Positions 1-7,632 of a stretch of 39,440 nucleotides of DNA are shown piece after piece. Below the pieces are notes generated by a model. It did no database searches, was not told where the DNA came from, and saw only the letters and a list, made by a program, of their open reading frames with translations. The stretch's first letter is position 1. Each line of letters opens with the position of its first letter. This DNA comes from Pseudorhizobium pelagicum (lineage in GTDB: Bacteria; Pseudomonadota; Alphaproteobacteria; Rhizobiales; Rhizobiaceae), in assembly GCA_000722615.1 (NCBI GenBank), contig JOKI01000034.1:1-39440 (forward strand), written 5' to 3'. Made by a program: the position numbers and the translations under genes.

Positions 1-45
1 GGCCGCGCCAAGCCCAACAGCGGCGCCCAGGCCGAACAGCTCTAG
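1..45 (+). CDS. C-terminal end of an upstream gene (partial)
   Basis: The first fifteen codons stay open in frame 1 and end in TAG at 43-45, giving a tail that ends AQAEQL. The stop lies 12 bases before the ATG of the next gene, whose Shine-Dalgarno sequence (GGGAGGA) directly follows the stop. This suggests that both belong to one operon running in from outside the window. Fourteen residues are too few to name a family. Confidence 0.4.
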   Translation, partial: GRAKPNSGAQAEQL

Positions 46-57
46 GGAGGAACGTCA

Positions 58-474
58 ATGGATAGACGTTTTTTCCTCGCCGGCGCGGGCGGTGCCTTGG
101 CTTCTCTCCCGCTTGCGGCTGCGGCAGCAGCGGCGGGCGGGAAGAAAGGCAGCGTGGATCTCATCCGGTCCTATGTCGCCAACCGGGACCAGTTTCCAAA
201 GACGCCGGTGCCGCGCCCCAATGAAGTGCTGCACCTCGAACGCCGCCCCGACCGGAGCTTCGATCGCTCCAGCATCGCTGTGAGGCGAAGCGACGGCAGC
301 CAACTGGGATATCTACCCCCGGCCTCCATGGGCCTCCTGGCAACACTGCTCGATGAAGGCTTCTCGGCCTTTGCCGTGGCACTTCCCACCACCGGTACCG
401 GTGGCTCGGACTTGCCGGTACAGGTCTACTTGAAGAAGGATCTTAGCGGGGTCGGCTGGGCGGCTTCCGTCTAA
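58..474 (+). CDS. Tat-exported HIRAN-like domain protein
   Basis: The 138-residue protein starts with a twin-arginine signal: DRRFFLAG at residues 2-9, then an alanine-rich hydrophobic stretch to about residue 27. Export folded across the inner membrane is therefore likely. Residues about 55-115 resemble a HIRAN domain: a VLHLERRPDRSFDRSSI-type strand, then a DGSQLGYLP turn and a helix around LLATLLDEG. HIRAN domains are known mostly from intracellular SWI/SNF helicases and from stand-alone bacterial proteins, where they are thought to bind DNA ends; an exported copy would need another role. The ATG at 58 has a GGGAGGA ribosome site at good spacing and follows an upstream stop by 12 bases. 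The signal peptide is read directly; the HIRAN assignment is by eye. Confidence 0.8.
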   Translation: MDRRFFLAGAGGALASLPLAAAAAAAGGKKGSVDLIRSYVANRDQFPKTPVPRPNEVLHLERRPDRSFDRSSIAVRRSDGSQLGYLPPASMGLLATLLDEGFSAFAVALPTTGTGGSDLPVQVYLKKDLSGVGWAASV

Positions 475-879
475 TCGTCCCGTTGACGTACATCAAGCGA
501 GAAAGACGGGGGCGAGGATTAAACACCTGTCCCCTTCCAACGGGGTCGTGCTCGTCCGGCGCGACCTCATACAACCCGCCGCCTAGATCCACGTGAGGGG
601 CTGTCGCTTCTTTGGTCAGCTCGATCTGAAGAACCATGGAATGCCGCTATTGCTGAGCTGAAGCTCCGTTCAGCACGGGCTGCAATGCAGGGTCTCCCAA
701 GCCCTGATAGCCACGTTTAGCTCCACCGAATTTGGTCGCTCGGCGTACCTCCTGCGTCCGACGGTGGACTCTAATCTGGAATTGCGTACACTGCTTTTAT
801 CGTCACCAACGGTTCTCGTAGGCGGTGACGGCTGGAAGCTATATTCGCTCCCGCCTGCAGGTTCAGAGGAGGAGCGCTC
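475..879. other. No recognised gene (405 bp)
   Basis: I found no reading frame with a ribosome site or a recognisable family on either strand. A 64-codon minus-strand frame ending at 443 runs into the preceding gene and has no Shine-Dalgarno sequence. A GAGGAGGAG ribosome site at the right edge (about 866-874) serves the next small frame. Confidence 0.4.
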
Positions 880-1128
880 TTGTCCGTTCCAGCATCTAGA
901 TGCGAGGCCAGTCTTGGAGTGGCGTTGCTGGAACGATGGGCGGCCAGGTTCACGCCATCTGAGGCTATTGTGGACCGGATCGTCCGCAGAACGATCCAGA
1001 CGGCGTCAACAGATCCTGGCCTTCTCACTGGTCATGACGTTAAAATCGATCTACTAACCCTGCTGCGGCAGGTGGCTCTTGAAGAGCTAGGCGAACGGCT
1101 TGCATCGCGTGAGCTGTCTGTTCGATAA
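880..1128 (+). CDS. Small hypothetical protein
   Basis: This is an 82-residue frame beginning with TTG. It is supported mainly by a strong GAGGAGGAG Shine-Dalgarno sequence about six bases upstream. The translation is soluble and mostly helical (LLERWAARF, then EAIVDRIVRRTIQTA, then IDLLTLLRQVALEEL). It loosely recalls short helical regulators or sigma-factor fragments, but I do not recognise a family. It stands alone, with about 350 bp to the next gene. No promoter was identified. It may be a remnant. Confidence 0.45.
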   Translation: MSVPASRCEASLGVALLERWAARFTPSEAIVDRIVRRTIQTASTDPGLLTGHDVKIDLLTLLRQVALEELGERLASRELSVR

Positions 1129-1423
1129 AGCAACACAGACATAGCACGATCCGTCCGAGGTGGCGGCAACGGCGCGGTTTATCCTGTTCCAAACACTGGC
1201 CTCGGGGCGGATCTCGCTGTCGCTCGAAGTTATCCGCCGATACGATCGCCTTGTTCAGGAAATGCCAGTGCGCAACCTCTTCGAATGTAGCAAGAAGTTC
1301 ATTACCTACCTAATGCGAGCGGGGAGGAGTTGCGCCTTCCCAACGGAACCTTCCGCAGCCGCATCAGGGATGGCCGTCTAGCAGGACGTTTCGCCGACCG
1401 CATATGATCGCCTTGCGTCGGAT
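1129..1423. other. No recognised gene (295 bp)
   Basis: A 73-codon frame beginning with GTG at 1160 exists but has no convincing ribosome site or family resemblance. The right edge holds the EcfG-type promoter of the next gene. Confidence 0.35.
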
Positions 1424-1448
1424 GGAACATGAACGATCTGCCGGAGTT
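1424..1448 (+). promoter_or_regulatory. EcfG/RpoE2-type stress promoter
   Basis: GGAAC at 1424-1428 is followed by 16 bases and AGTTTT. This fits the rhizobial general-stress sigma pattern GGAAC-N16/17-nnTT. The predicted start near 1455 precedes an AGGAG ribosome site at 1464-1468 and the ATG at 1477, so the gene starts there and not at the earlier ATG at 1429, which lies inside the promoter. Confidence 0.55.
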
Positions 1449-1476
1449 TTCTCCTCGACCGACAGGAGCAATCAGA

Positions 1477-1839
1477 ATGAAGAAGATCAAGATCCCCAAG
1501 AAGATCGCTGGCTACAGGGTACCGAAGATGGTTCGTAAGAGCCCGGTCCTGAAAGCGATGCTGAAGAATAAGACGGGCCGAGATGTCTTGGCGCAGGCTC
1601 TGGTCGCGGGCGCAGGCGCTGCCGCAGCAGTGTTGGTTGAAGAACGCGAGAACGTCGCCGGTGCCGCGAAATCGGGCGGCAAAAAGGGCGCTAAGGCGCT
1701 TGGGATCGTCGGCGAAGCATTCCACCGCGGATCAGACGCCGCCATTGAGGTCGTTCGTGAAGCCTCGGGTTCGATGCTGCCGAAGAAGCTGCGAAAGGAC
1801 AGGAACGAAAACCCTCAGAAGGGCGGCGCCGTTCATTAG
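1477..1839 (+). CDS. Small basic alanine-rich protein, stress-type
   Basis: The 120-residue protein has a lysine-rich N-terminus (MKKIKIPKKIAGYRVPK), a short alanine/valine hydrophobic segment around residues 40-58 (ALVAGAGAAAAVLV), and a basic C-terminus. No catalytic motif is visible and I do not recognise a named family. The start at 1477 is chosen for its AGGAG site eight bases upstream and because an EcfG-type promoter ends near 1450. The stop overlaps the GTG start of the next gene by one base, so the two are probably translated together. A role in the general stress response is inferred from the promoter alone. Confidence 0.75.
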   Translation: MKKIKIPKKIAGYRVPKMVRKSPVLKAMLKNKTGRDVLAQALVAGAGAAAAVLVEERENVAGAAKSGGKKGAKALGIVGEAFHRGSDAAIEVVREASGSMLPKKLRKDRNENPQKGGAVH

Positions 1840-2099
1840 TGGCGACGTCGTCCCGAAAAAAGGGAAAGAAACGTCGGCTAGAGCGTATGGCCCGCAATCA
1901 AGCCGGTGGCGGCATCTTGGACCAAGCGAAAGCTGCGGCTGGCGCGAAAGTAGCGGTCAAACTTGTTTGTGAACACCCGCTTATTGCCACGGAATTGGCA
2001 GTTGCCGGCGCAGCTCGAGGGGTCCGGGTCGGGATCGAGGAGACCGGCCGACGGTTGACCGGCGACAAGGAGAAGACAGAGGACCTTCCAGACAGATAG
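1839..2099 (+). CDS. Small basic protein, partner of the preceding gene
   Basis: This 86-residue protein begins with GTG inside the stop codon of the preceding gene; an in-frame ATG at 1887 is a shorter alternative (71 residues). The N-terminus is very basic (SSRKKGKKRRLERMARN). It is followed by an amphipathic helical stretch (AKAAAGAKVAVKLVCEHPLIATELAVAGAARGVRVGIE, in several turns) and a charged tail. The one-base overlap implies translational coupling. The layout, basic head plus alanine/valine-rich middle, mirrors its neighbour, so the two may act together at a membrane or nucleoid. That is inference. The family is not recognised. Confidence 0.65.
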   Translation: MATSSRKKGKKRRLERMARNQAGGGILDQAKAAAGAKVAVKLVCEHPLIATELAVAGAARGVRVGIEETGRRLTGDKEKTEDLPDR

Positions 2100-2565
2100 C
2101 GCCCGCTGTGAGAGGTAAACCACCGTTCCGGCGGGACGTCACAGTCCTGAGCCAGCCCTGCAATCTCAGGAGAGTGTAATCAATTGGGTAGGTTCCCTGC
2201 CCCACTAAAACGGGGTGCCATCAACGCAGACGCTTTGCAAAATGATGCCAGCTGGGGGCGACGGCGGCCTGCACCTTCTTCGTGCAAGTGCGTTGGCAAG
2301 TCGAGCCCCCGGGCCTTCAGCGCGCGGCAACACACTGGCCGCGTCCCTCCTCCGCCTTGAAGGGATCAGAACCGATGACCCATCTTTTGCACTACCGCTA
2401 AGTCGTCTGCGCGGACACGGACGCTCCGGAGTGTTGCCATCGGGAACGGGACAGGATGTCCCATTCCCGACTCTGATGATGCGCCGTACCTGGCAACTAG
2501 ACCCGTGCGACCGCGGTCCCGAATTTAAGCCAAGTGCTCCGATACATAGACGGCTGCGACGTTGG
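2100..2565. other. No recognised gene (466 bp)
   Basis: Long open frames cross this stretch on both strands but have no ribosome site or family resemblance, and they continue antisense into the neighbouring acetyltransferase. Positions 2347-2384 carry one copy of a short recurring motif (CTCCGCCTTGAAGGGAT core) that is also found near 15514 and 35908. Confidence 0.35.
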
Positions 2566-3015
2566 TCAGATCTTGATGTCGTAGGTGACCCAGTTCGTTT
2601 TGGTTGCCAATCGATCATAGACGGCGCGGCCACGGTAGTTCGTTTCCGCCGTAATCCATCGGACAACCGACCAATTTTCCTGCTGAGCAATGGCACGGAC
2701 GCGGTTGATCAAAGCATCCGCGGCTCCTGTTCCACGTGCATCAGGCGAAACGAAGACGTCATCCAGATAGCAACCAGTCGTAGCCGAAAGCGGCCTCGCA
2801 AAGGGCCGGTAATGTGCGAGCCCAACTAGCGTGCCGTTCGCCCGTTCCGCCACCAGACCCCGTGGCTCCTTCCGGCCGTCATGCAGCCACGACCATACCG
2901 TGTCCCTCATGACCGAGGTCTGCTCAACCTGATAGAAGTTGGCATACCCCCGGTACAAGCTATCCCACTCATCTCTATCTGACCGCTGCAAGTCTCTAAC
3001 GATGAGGTCTGTCAT
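2566..3015 (-). CDS. GNAT-family N-acetyltransferase
   Basis: The 149-residue protein has the GNAT layout: the N-terminal strand-helix (IVRDLQRSDRDEWDSLYRGY), a central strand around GTLVGLAHYR, then LDDVFVSPDARGTGAADALI, the acetyl-CoA pyrophosphate loop (consensus Q/RxxGxG/A, here ARGTGA) and its following helix. The C-terminal part (TNYRGRAVYDRLATKTNW) matches the usual N-alkyl end with a tyrosine. The length is typical for a single-domain enzyme. The substrate cannot be read from sequence. The gene ends 46 bases before the stop of the neighbouring SDR gene region and is transcribed in the same direction as that SDR, so it may be its downstream partner. The GAGAGAG purine stretch before the ATG is an acceptable ribosome site. 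Confidence 0.88.
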   Translation of the reverse strand: MTDLIVRDLQRSDRDEWDSLYRGYANFYQVEQTSVMRDTVWSWLHDGRKEPRGLVAERANGTLVGLAHYRPFARPLSATTGCYLDDVFVSPDARGTGAADALINRVRAIAQQENWSVVRWITAETNYRGRAVYDRLATKTNWVTYDIKI

Positions 3016-3060
3016 CTAACTCTCTCTTGATGAATTCGAAGCCGGCTGTCCCGCATGTTC

Positions 3061-3870
3061 CTAAAGACCTGGCCAAAGGCCACCAGCGATCCTCAGGTTC
3101 ATGCCTGTGATATACGAAGCGCGCGGGCTTGCAAGGAAGGCTATTGCATCAGAAACCTCCTCGACCCTTCCCACCCGACCCACCGGAACGTGTGCAAACT
3201 CGGGTAGAACCATCTGCTCGATCAAAGGCCAAGGGGCATCTGCCGCCAGCCCGCGGTCGCATGCAGCCTTGCGAAATGCTTGGTCGAGGCTGATGCTGTG
3301 AATCGTTCCCGGCGAAACGGTGTTTACGGTGATGCCATCCATGGCGACAGCCTTTGCAAGGGATGCTGTCATCGCAATCATCGCCGCCTTCGCGGCCGCG
3401 TAGTCAGGCCGCCCTGCGGGAGGCATCAGTCCTGCGAGACTGGAAATGTTGATGACCCGCCCCCACTTGGCTTGGCGCATTTGAGGTAAAAGGCGGGCAG
3501 TGATGCGGACTGCCGCGACTACGTTCCTGTCGTAGCCGGCGATCCACGTCGGTGTGCGAGTTGTTGTCCAATCTTCCTTCTCACCGGAACCGCCTGCGTT
3601 GTTAATCAGAATTTCTATGGGCCTTACGATCGCCTGCAAACCCACGAGCATGCGCTCCACCTCGTCATCATGCGTCAGGTCACCGATTGCCGTGTGGGCG
3701 TCTCCACCTCCAGCGATAATGGCGTGCGCGACCTCTTCAGTCTTGACCCTGTCGCGTCCGTGGACGATGACAACTGCACCTTCTCGAGCCAGCCCACGGG
3801 CTATTCCTTCTCCAATCCCCTTACTGCTGCCCGTGACGAGCGCGATCTTTCCCTCCAGCCTCAAATCCAT
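3061..3870 (-). CDS. SDR-family oxidoreductase
   Basis: This 269-residue classical short-chain dehydrogenase carries the cofactor motif TGSSKGIG at residues 13-20. A basic residue follows the second strand (VHGRDRVK), which favours NADP(H). It also has NNAG in the LINNAGG stretch and a catalytic Ser, then YAAAK (the YxxxK pair) after INISSLAG. The C-terminus ends in the usual ITGMNLRIAGG motif. The substrate is unknown. It is divergent from the HxlR regulator starting at 3918, which probably controls it. The pair closely resembles a second HxlR/SDR pair at 11705-13025: the first 45 residues of the two SDRs are nearly identical. Confidence 0.92.
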   Translation of the reverse strand: MDLRLEGKIALVTGSSKGIGEGIARGLAREGAVVIVHGRDRVKTEEVAHAIIAGGGDAHTAIGDLTHDDEVERMLVGLQAIVRPIEILINNAGGSGEKEDWTTTRTPTWIAGYDRNVVAAVRITARLLPQMRQAKWGRVINISSLAGLMPPAGRPDYAAAKAAMIAMTASLAKAVAMDGITVNTVSPGTIHSISLDQAFRKAACDRGLAADAPWPLIEQMVLPEFAHVPVGRVGRVEEVSDAIAFLASPRASYITGMNLRIAGGLWPGL

Positions 3871-3917
3871 TTATGCAATCCATGTTGACTTTCTGCTGCT
3901 GACAAAAGGGCATGTCG

Positions 3918-4307
3918 ATGTGCGAGGCAATTACGCACTTTAAAGTTCCTATGAATTATGAGGATCGGCTTTGGTGTCTCGGGCCAGATGGGTCCGCCGC
4001 GCATGTTCGCCGCGTTATGACTGTGCTGAGTGGGCGATGGAAGCTGCCGATTCTGTTTCGCCTGTTCGCCCAACCATCGATGCGGGCCTCGCAACTGTTG
4101 CGTGACATCTCCGACATTTCGCAGAAAATGCTGACGCAGCGTTTGCGGGAGCTTGAGAATGACGGTGTTATTCAGAGGCGCGACTTTGGCGAGCAACCTC
4201 CGCGGGTCGAGTACAGTCTCACGAGCTTGGGTCTCGAACTTATGCCGGTGCTGATTGCGATGCGGAGCTTCTCCCAGCGCAATGCCGTACCATCATCCGT
4301 GACGTGA
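3918..4307 (+). CDS. HxlR-family transcriptional regulator
   Basis: This 129-residue winged-helix regulator has the HxlR hallmark region VLSGRWKLPILFRLF, followed by SQLLRDISDISQKMLTQRLRELENDGVIQR (recognition helix and start of the wing) and RVEYSLTSLG. HxlR proteins bind DNA as dimers and usually sense electrophiles or oxidants, often through a cysteine. Here the candidate is the Cys in LWCLGPDG near residue 20. The ATG at 3918 is preferred over the ATG at 3912 because the AAAAGGG ribosome site lies seven bases before it and only one base before the other. It is divergent from the SDR gene at 3061-3870, its likely target. A paralogue lies at 11705-12175. Confidence 0.9.
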   Translation: MCEAITHFKVPMNYEDRLWCLGPDGSAAHVRRVMTVLSGRWKLPILFRLFAQPSMRASQLLRDISDISQKMLTQRLRELENDGVIQRRDFGEQPPRVEYSLTSLGLELMPVLIAMRSFSQRNAVPSSVT

Positions 4308-4568
4308 TGCGGCTTGGATGAGGCTGAAGACAGGGTCCCTTCGGCAGGAGATTATACCTGTAGGAATTATAGATTGCTTCCTTGATGGTCGTGGTGGGAC
4401 CTGGCCCCGCTGTAATGGGAGGCTTTGTGCATAGTCACTGGCAACGGCGATAAGGTCGAGGCGGCGACGTTGCGCTATGACAACGCGGCACTCCGTCGCT
4501 GAGGATCTCGCTATGACCGTTTCTACGCAGGCTCGAACAGGCTTCGATGCAGCATCATTCTGATGCGT

Positions 4569-4976
4569 TCATGGATGCATCTTGGCTCCCTTCACGATCT
4601 TGTCGACGATCTTCTTCTCAGCTCGCAGGGCGAGGCCTACGAGTCTTACATCGTCTGGCAAGAACTTAGCAAACGCAGCCCTGTTGGCGGCGTCGTGGCC
4701 AGTCGCGAACATCTCCTCAATGTAGGCTGAGGTTGTCACCTGACGATCGAGGGAGCGCTTATGGATGCTGCGTAACGTTTCCTGATCTGCGCCGAGCACC
4801 ACTATTGGCTGGATGGTCATCGGGTTGTAGACACGGCTGTCGGCATCCCGGTATGGTTCGCCGATGATCTCCGGTGATTGAGCAACGAGGCCGCTCGTCA
4901 AGAACGCGGTCACGTTCAGCTTCTGCCACATTGCAAGATCATTACGGATGACGATCGCGATCTTGGTGTCGAACAT
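4569..4976 (-). CDS. DUF2000-family protein
   Basis: The 135-residue protein begins MFDTKIAIVIRNDLAMWQKL and has the DUF2000 layout: a strand at the start, an AFLTSGL segment, a central QPIVVLGADQ strand, and the late DVRLVGLALRAEKKIVDKI segment. The family has a peptidyl-tRNA-hydrolase-like fold, but no reaction is established for it. The start is set by an ACAGGAG site upstream; longer frames run antisense through the regulator. It is divergent from an AraC-type regulator with only about 22 bases between start codons. DUF2000 genes often sit beside AraC-type regulators, so control by that neighbour is likely. Confidence 0.85.
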   Translation of the reverse strand: MFDTKIAIVIRNDLAMWQKLNVTAFLTSGLVAQSPEIIGEPYRDADSRVYNPMTIQPIVVLGADQETLRSIHKRSLDRQVTTSAYIEEMFATGHDAANRAAFAKFLPDDVRLVGLALRAEKKIVDKIVKGAKMHP

Positions 4977-4998
4977 GCAACGAAACTCCTGTCTGGGT

Positions 4999-5877
4999 AT
5001 GGAAGTAGAAACAGACTTAGCGCCGGGTGGGCAGGACGGTCTTGAACGTTTGTGGCAAGGCCTTCCCGTTGACGGAATACGTATCGCCGAGCCTTCACAT
5101 GGGGTCGAGCGCATCGAGGCTCGCTTTTATGGCAACGCCTTCTCACCGCACCGCCATGACACATACGGGCTTGGACTGACGCTCCATGGCGTGCAGACCT
5201 TCCGCTATCGCGGCGTTGAACGCTTCAGTAATGCCGGCAACGTTATCGTGCTGCATCCCGACGAGCTGCATGACGGAGCTGCGGGCACCCCAGACGGCTT
5301 GATCTACCGGATAATCTATCTTCCGCCGGACCTGATCAGCGCCGTCGACGGTCACCGCACCGCGTTGCCCTTCGTTCCTGATCCTGTGTTGGCCGATGAC
5401 GGGCTTCGGCAGGCCCTTGAGGATCTTCTTAGCGACCTGGACGAGCAGCCGTCTGACACGATGATGGACGACGTGGTGATGCGCCTGGCTGCCGGCCTCT
5501 TCCGGCAGGCGGGAGCGCCGCGAAAGATGCTAAGTCCTTCGGCACGGACCGCTGTGCTGCGAGCTCGCGACCTCCTCGATGACCGTTACACAGAACTCGT
5601 AAGCTCCGAGGCACTCGAAGCGGAAACAGGACTTGATCGATACGAGTTGGCGCGGCAGTTTCGACGGCTGATGGGTACCAGCCCCCACCGATACCTTGTG
5701 ATGCGCCGGCTGGAGCGGGCGAAACGGTCCATGATGGAAGGACAAGGGCTTGCGGAGGCGGCAGCTGATGCGGGCTTCGCTGACCAGGCACATTTCACGC
5801 GCCATTTCCGCAAAACGTTTGGCATGACGCCGGGCCATTGGCTTGCCCTACGCACCGCCAGCACGAGAGAACGCTGA
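4999..5877 (+). CDS. AraC-family transcriptional regulator
   Basis: The protein has about 292 residues. The N-terminal half is a cupin-like sensor: FSPHRHDTYGLGLTLHGVQTFRYRG, split over strands, then VIVLHPDELHDG. The C-terminal half has two helix-turn-helix motifs: SSEALEAETGLDRYELARQF, then a second with EAAADAGFADQAHFTRHFRK and TPGHW. This is the standard AraC arrangement. Candidate starts are ATG 4975 and ATG 4999; I chose 4999 because the earlier one overlaps the divergent DUF2000 start codon. The histidines in the cupin half suggest a small-molecule or metal-dependent ligand, which is inference. It probably controls the divergent DUF2000 gene and perhaps the cupin gene downstream. Confidence 0.9.
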   Translation: MEVETDLAPGGQDGLERLWQGLPVDGIRIAEPSHGVERIEARFYGNAFSPHRHDTYGLGLTLHGVQTFRYRGVERFSNAGNVIVLHPDELHDGAAGTPDGLIYRIIYLPPDLISAVDGHRTALPFVPDPVLADDGLRQALEDLLSDLDEQPSDTMMDDVVMRLAAGLFRQAGAPRKMLSPSARTAVLRARDLLDDRYTELVSSEALEAETGLDRYELARQFRRLMGTSPHRYLVMRRLERAKRSMMEGQGLAEAAADAGFADQAHFTRHFRKTFGMTPGHWLALRTASTRER

Positions 5878-6003
5878 CCCTGGCCTAATCCCCATTGGAA
5901 GCCAGAAAGATGTCGATGAGCATCTCTCAAGCTGCGCACAAACTTTCAATCCTCTTCTACGACCGGACGATAAAGAGGCGTCGAATTCAAAGGAGATCTT
6001 CGC

Positions 6004-6371
6004 ATGATCGACGCTAAGAACTTTGTCCATGCCCTTGAAGAGGTACCGAGTTCTGGTCGCCTAAGGTCGTCGGCAGAGTCAATGACCAGTATATCAAAGT
6101 TGCAAAGGTCAAGGGAGAGATCGCCTGGCATAAGCACGATGATGAGGACGAGCTGTTCTTCATCGTCAAGGGTGAACTGAAGATCCGATTCGAGGGTGGA
6201 ACGGAGATGTCCCTGAGCGAGGGCGACTTCTGCGTGGTGCCGCGGGGCACCTTGCACAATCCGGTAGCAGTTGAAGAGTGCTGGATCGTATTGATTGAGA
6301 CCACTACGACCAAACACACCGGCGATGTGATCACACCACTGACGAAGTCCATCGAAAGCCAGAACGGCTAG
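6004..6371 (+). pseudogene. Cupin-domain protein, frameshifted
   Basis: An AAGGAG ribosome site precedes ATG 6004. The first 13 codons read MIDAKNFVHALEE, and then the frame is lost near 6043-6045. Reading resumes one frame over as EFWSPKVVGRVNDQY and runs to TAG at 6369-6371. The restored protein, about 122 residues, has the cupin metal motifs WHKHDDEDELFFIVKGEL (H-x-H, E) and VPRGTLHNPV (late His). The locus length is 122 codons plus two bases, consistent with one lost base. Small cupins of this type are often annotated only as cupin-domain proteins. The gene may be a recent pseudogene or the base loss may be a sequencing error. It lies downstream of the AraC gene in the same direction. Confidence 0.75.
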
Positions 6372-6624
6372 GGCACAAATGAACCGGTAGTCACTGACGT
6401 CCACGTGGGCGACAACTTCGCGCCAGGCGGCCGGACGATCGTCTAGGGCTCACAGGAGACTTGAGGTCGCCGCGACCAAGCGAAGCTCCGCAGCCTACGC
6501 TCTTGAGCGGATTCGAACCATCGGCCAGTATCAAAAGCGATCTAAGGTGTTTCAGAACCTTCGCCTTTTGCTATTCAGGGTGTATCCGCGTCTGATGTGC
6601 CGGTAGCTGCTTTACCAGAAACGC

Positions 6625-7539
6625 TCATGCAGCTAGCTCGCCGAGATGCTGCCTGATCCACTTGGACTCTTCAGAAGCTGTTCGTCCAAAGTGCCGTTTG
6701 AAGTCACGGCTGAACTGGGCGGGGCTCACGTATCCGACTAATACCGCGACTTCGGCGATCGTTTTATCGCTGCGAGCAACCAGCAGTCTGGCTTCGTGAA
6801 GTCGCATTGCCTTTAGGTACTGCATCGGGCTTGTACCGGTGAGGTCCCTGAAGTGGACGTGGTAGGACGGAACGCTCATGCCTACATCGCGCGCTAGGCC
6901 TGCAATTGAAACCTCTGAACCCATGTTCTCCCTCATCCAGGCGAGGCTCTTTATGATCTTGCCGGACGAGCCTTCTTGCTTGAGCGCGGCGATCATCGCG
7001 CCGCCTTGGGGACCAAGAAGAAGCCGAAAATGCAGTTCGCGCAGTATGCCTGCACCAATTACGGCGCTCGCTATCGGATCGTGAAGAGCCTTCAGGAGAC
7101 GGAGAAGAACATCGGCAATGTCTGGTGCCATCTTGCTTGAAGCAAGCCCCCGCGGCTTTTGAACTTTCAGGTCCGTATGCTGCTCGATCTGCAAGACAAT
7201 CTCGGCTGCCACTTGCATTTCGAATTCAATGTAGACCGCCAGCAGGGGCCGCTCCGGCGTGGCATCGGATTCCATCCTGAACGGAACGGGCACGGAAACG
7301 GCCAGGTAATGCTCCTCGTCATAGAGGAAGATTTCACCTTCAAGGCTACCTCGCTTGCTGCCCTGCAATACGAAAACGGCGCCTGGCTTGTAGAGAACTG
7401 GAACGTCGCGCAGCACAGCTTCTGACCGCAGGATCCGAACAAAGGGGGATGCCGTGGGGTTGTAGCCATGATGAGGAGCAAGACCGGTGGCAAGCTCAAC
7501 AAGTTCCTCTCGGTCGGGTGCTTTGATCGTATCACTCAT
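6625..7539 (-). CDS. AraC-family transcriptional regulator (AraC_N type)
   Basis: The protein has about 304 residues. The N-terminal domain fits the AraC_N family: SPFVRILRSEAVLRDVP, then VFVLQGSKRGSLEGEIFLYDE and YLAVSVPVPF. The C-terminal domain has two helix-turn-helix motifs: EVSIAGLARDVGMSVPSYHVHF, split over helix and turn, and EVAVLVGYVSPAQFSRDFKRHFG. Regulators of this subfamily commonly control a neighbouring oxidoreductase, as YqhC does with YqhD. Here the divergent neighbour is an SDR. ATG 7539 is the simplest start; TTG at 7551 lies nearer to an AAGG site and would add four residues (MPNP). Confidence 0.9.
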   Translation of the reverse strand: MSDTIKAPDREELVELATGLAPHHGYNPTASPFVRILRSEAVLRDVPVLYKPGAVFVLQGSKRGSLEGEIFLYDEEHYLAVSVPVPFRMESDATPERPLLAVYIEFEMQVAAEIVLQIEQHTDLKVQKPRGLASSKMAPDIADVLLRLLKALHDPIASAVIGAGILRELHFRLLLGPQGGAMIAALKQEGSSGKIIKSLAWMRENMGSEVSIAGLARDVGMSVPSYHVHFRDLTGTSPMQYLKAMRLHEARLLVARSDKTIAEVAVLVGYVSPAQFSRDFKRHFGRTASEESKWIRQHLGELAA

Positions 7540-7599
7540 AGGATTTGGCAAGAACCTTAGAGGTTTTGCAATCGGAAGATCGGCGCGGTCATATTATTC

Positions 7600-7629
7600 A
7601 CAAACTCCGCAACGAGCCAAGGAGTTTGT
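7600..7629 (+). promoter_or_regulatory. Perfect inverted repeat over the SDR ribosome site
   Basis: ACAAACTCC at 7600-7608 and GGAGTTTGT at 7621-7629 are perfect inverted repeats separated by 12 bases. The right arm contains the AAGGAG ribosome site of the SDR at 7633. A TATTAT box lies just upstream at 7592-7597. It could be an operator for the divergent AraC regulator, or an RNA hairpin that hides the ribosome site. Confidence 0.45.
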
Positions 7630-7632
7630 AAC

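Noticed and set aside
443..637. Minus-strand frame of 64 codons (MVLQIELTKEA)
   Set aside because: It has plausible amino-acid composition but no Shine-Dalgarno sequence, and its end overlaps the HIRAN-like gene. Not enough to call a gene.
1160..1381. Plus-strand frame of 73 codons
   Set aside because: GTG start without a good ribosome site and no recognisable family; it ends just before the EcfG promoter.
2215..2829. Plus-strand frame of 204 codons
   Set aside because: It runs antisense through the acetyltransferase gene, has no ribosome site and no family resemblance.
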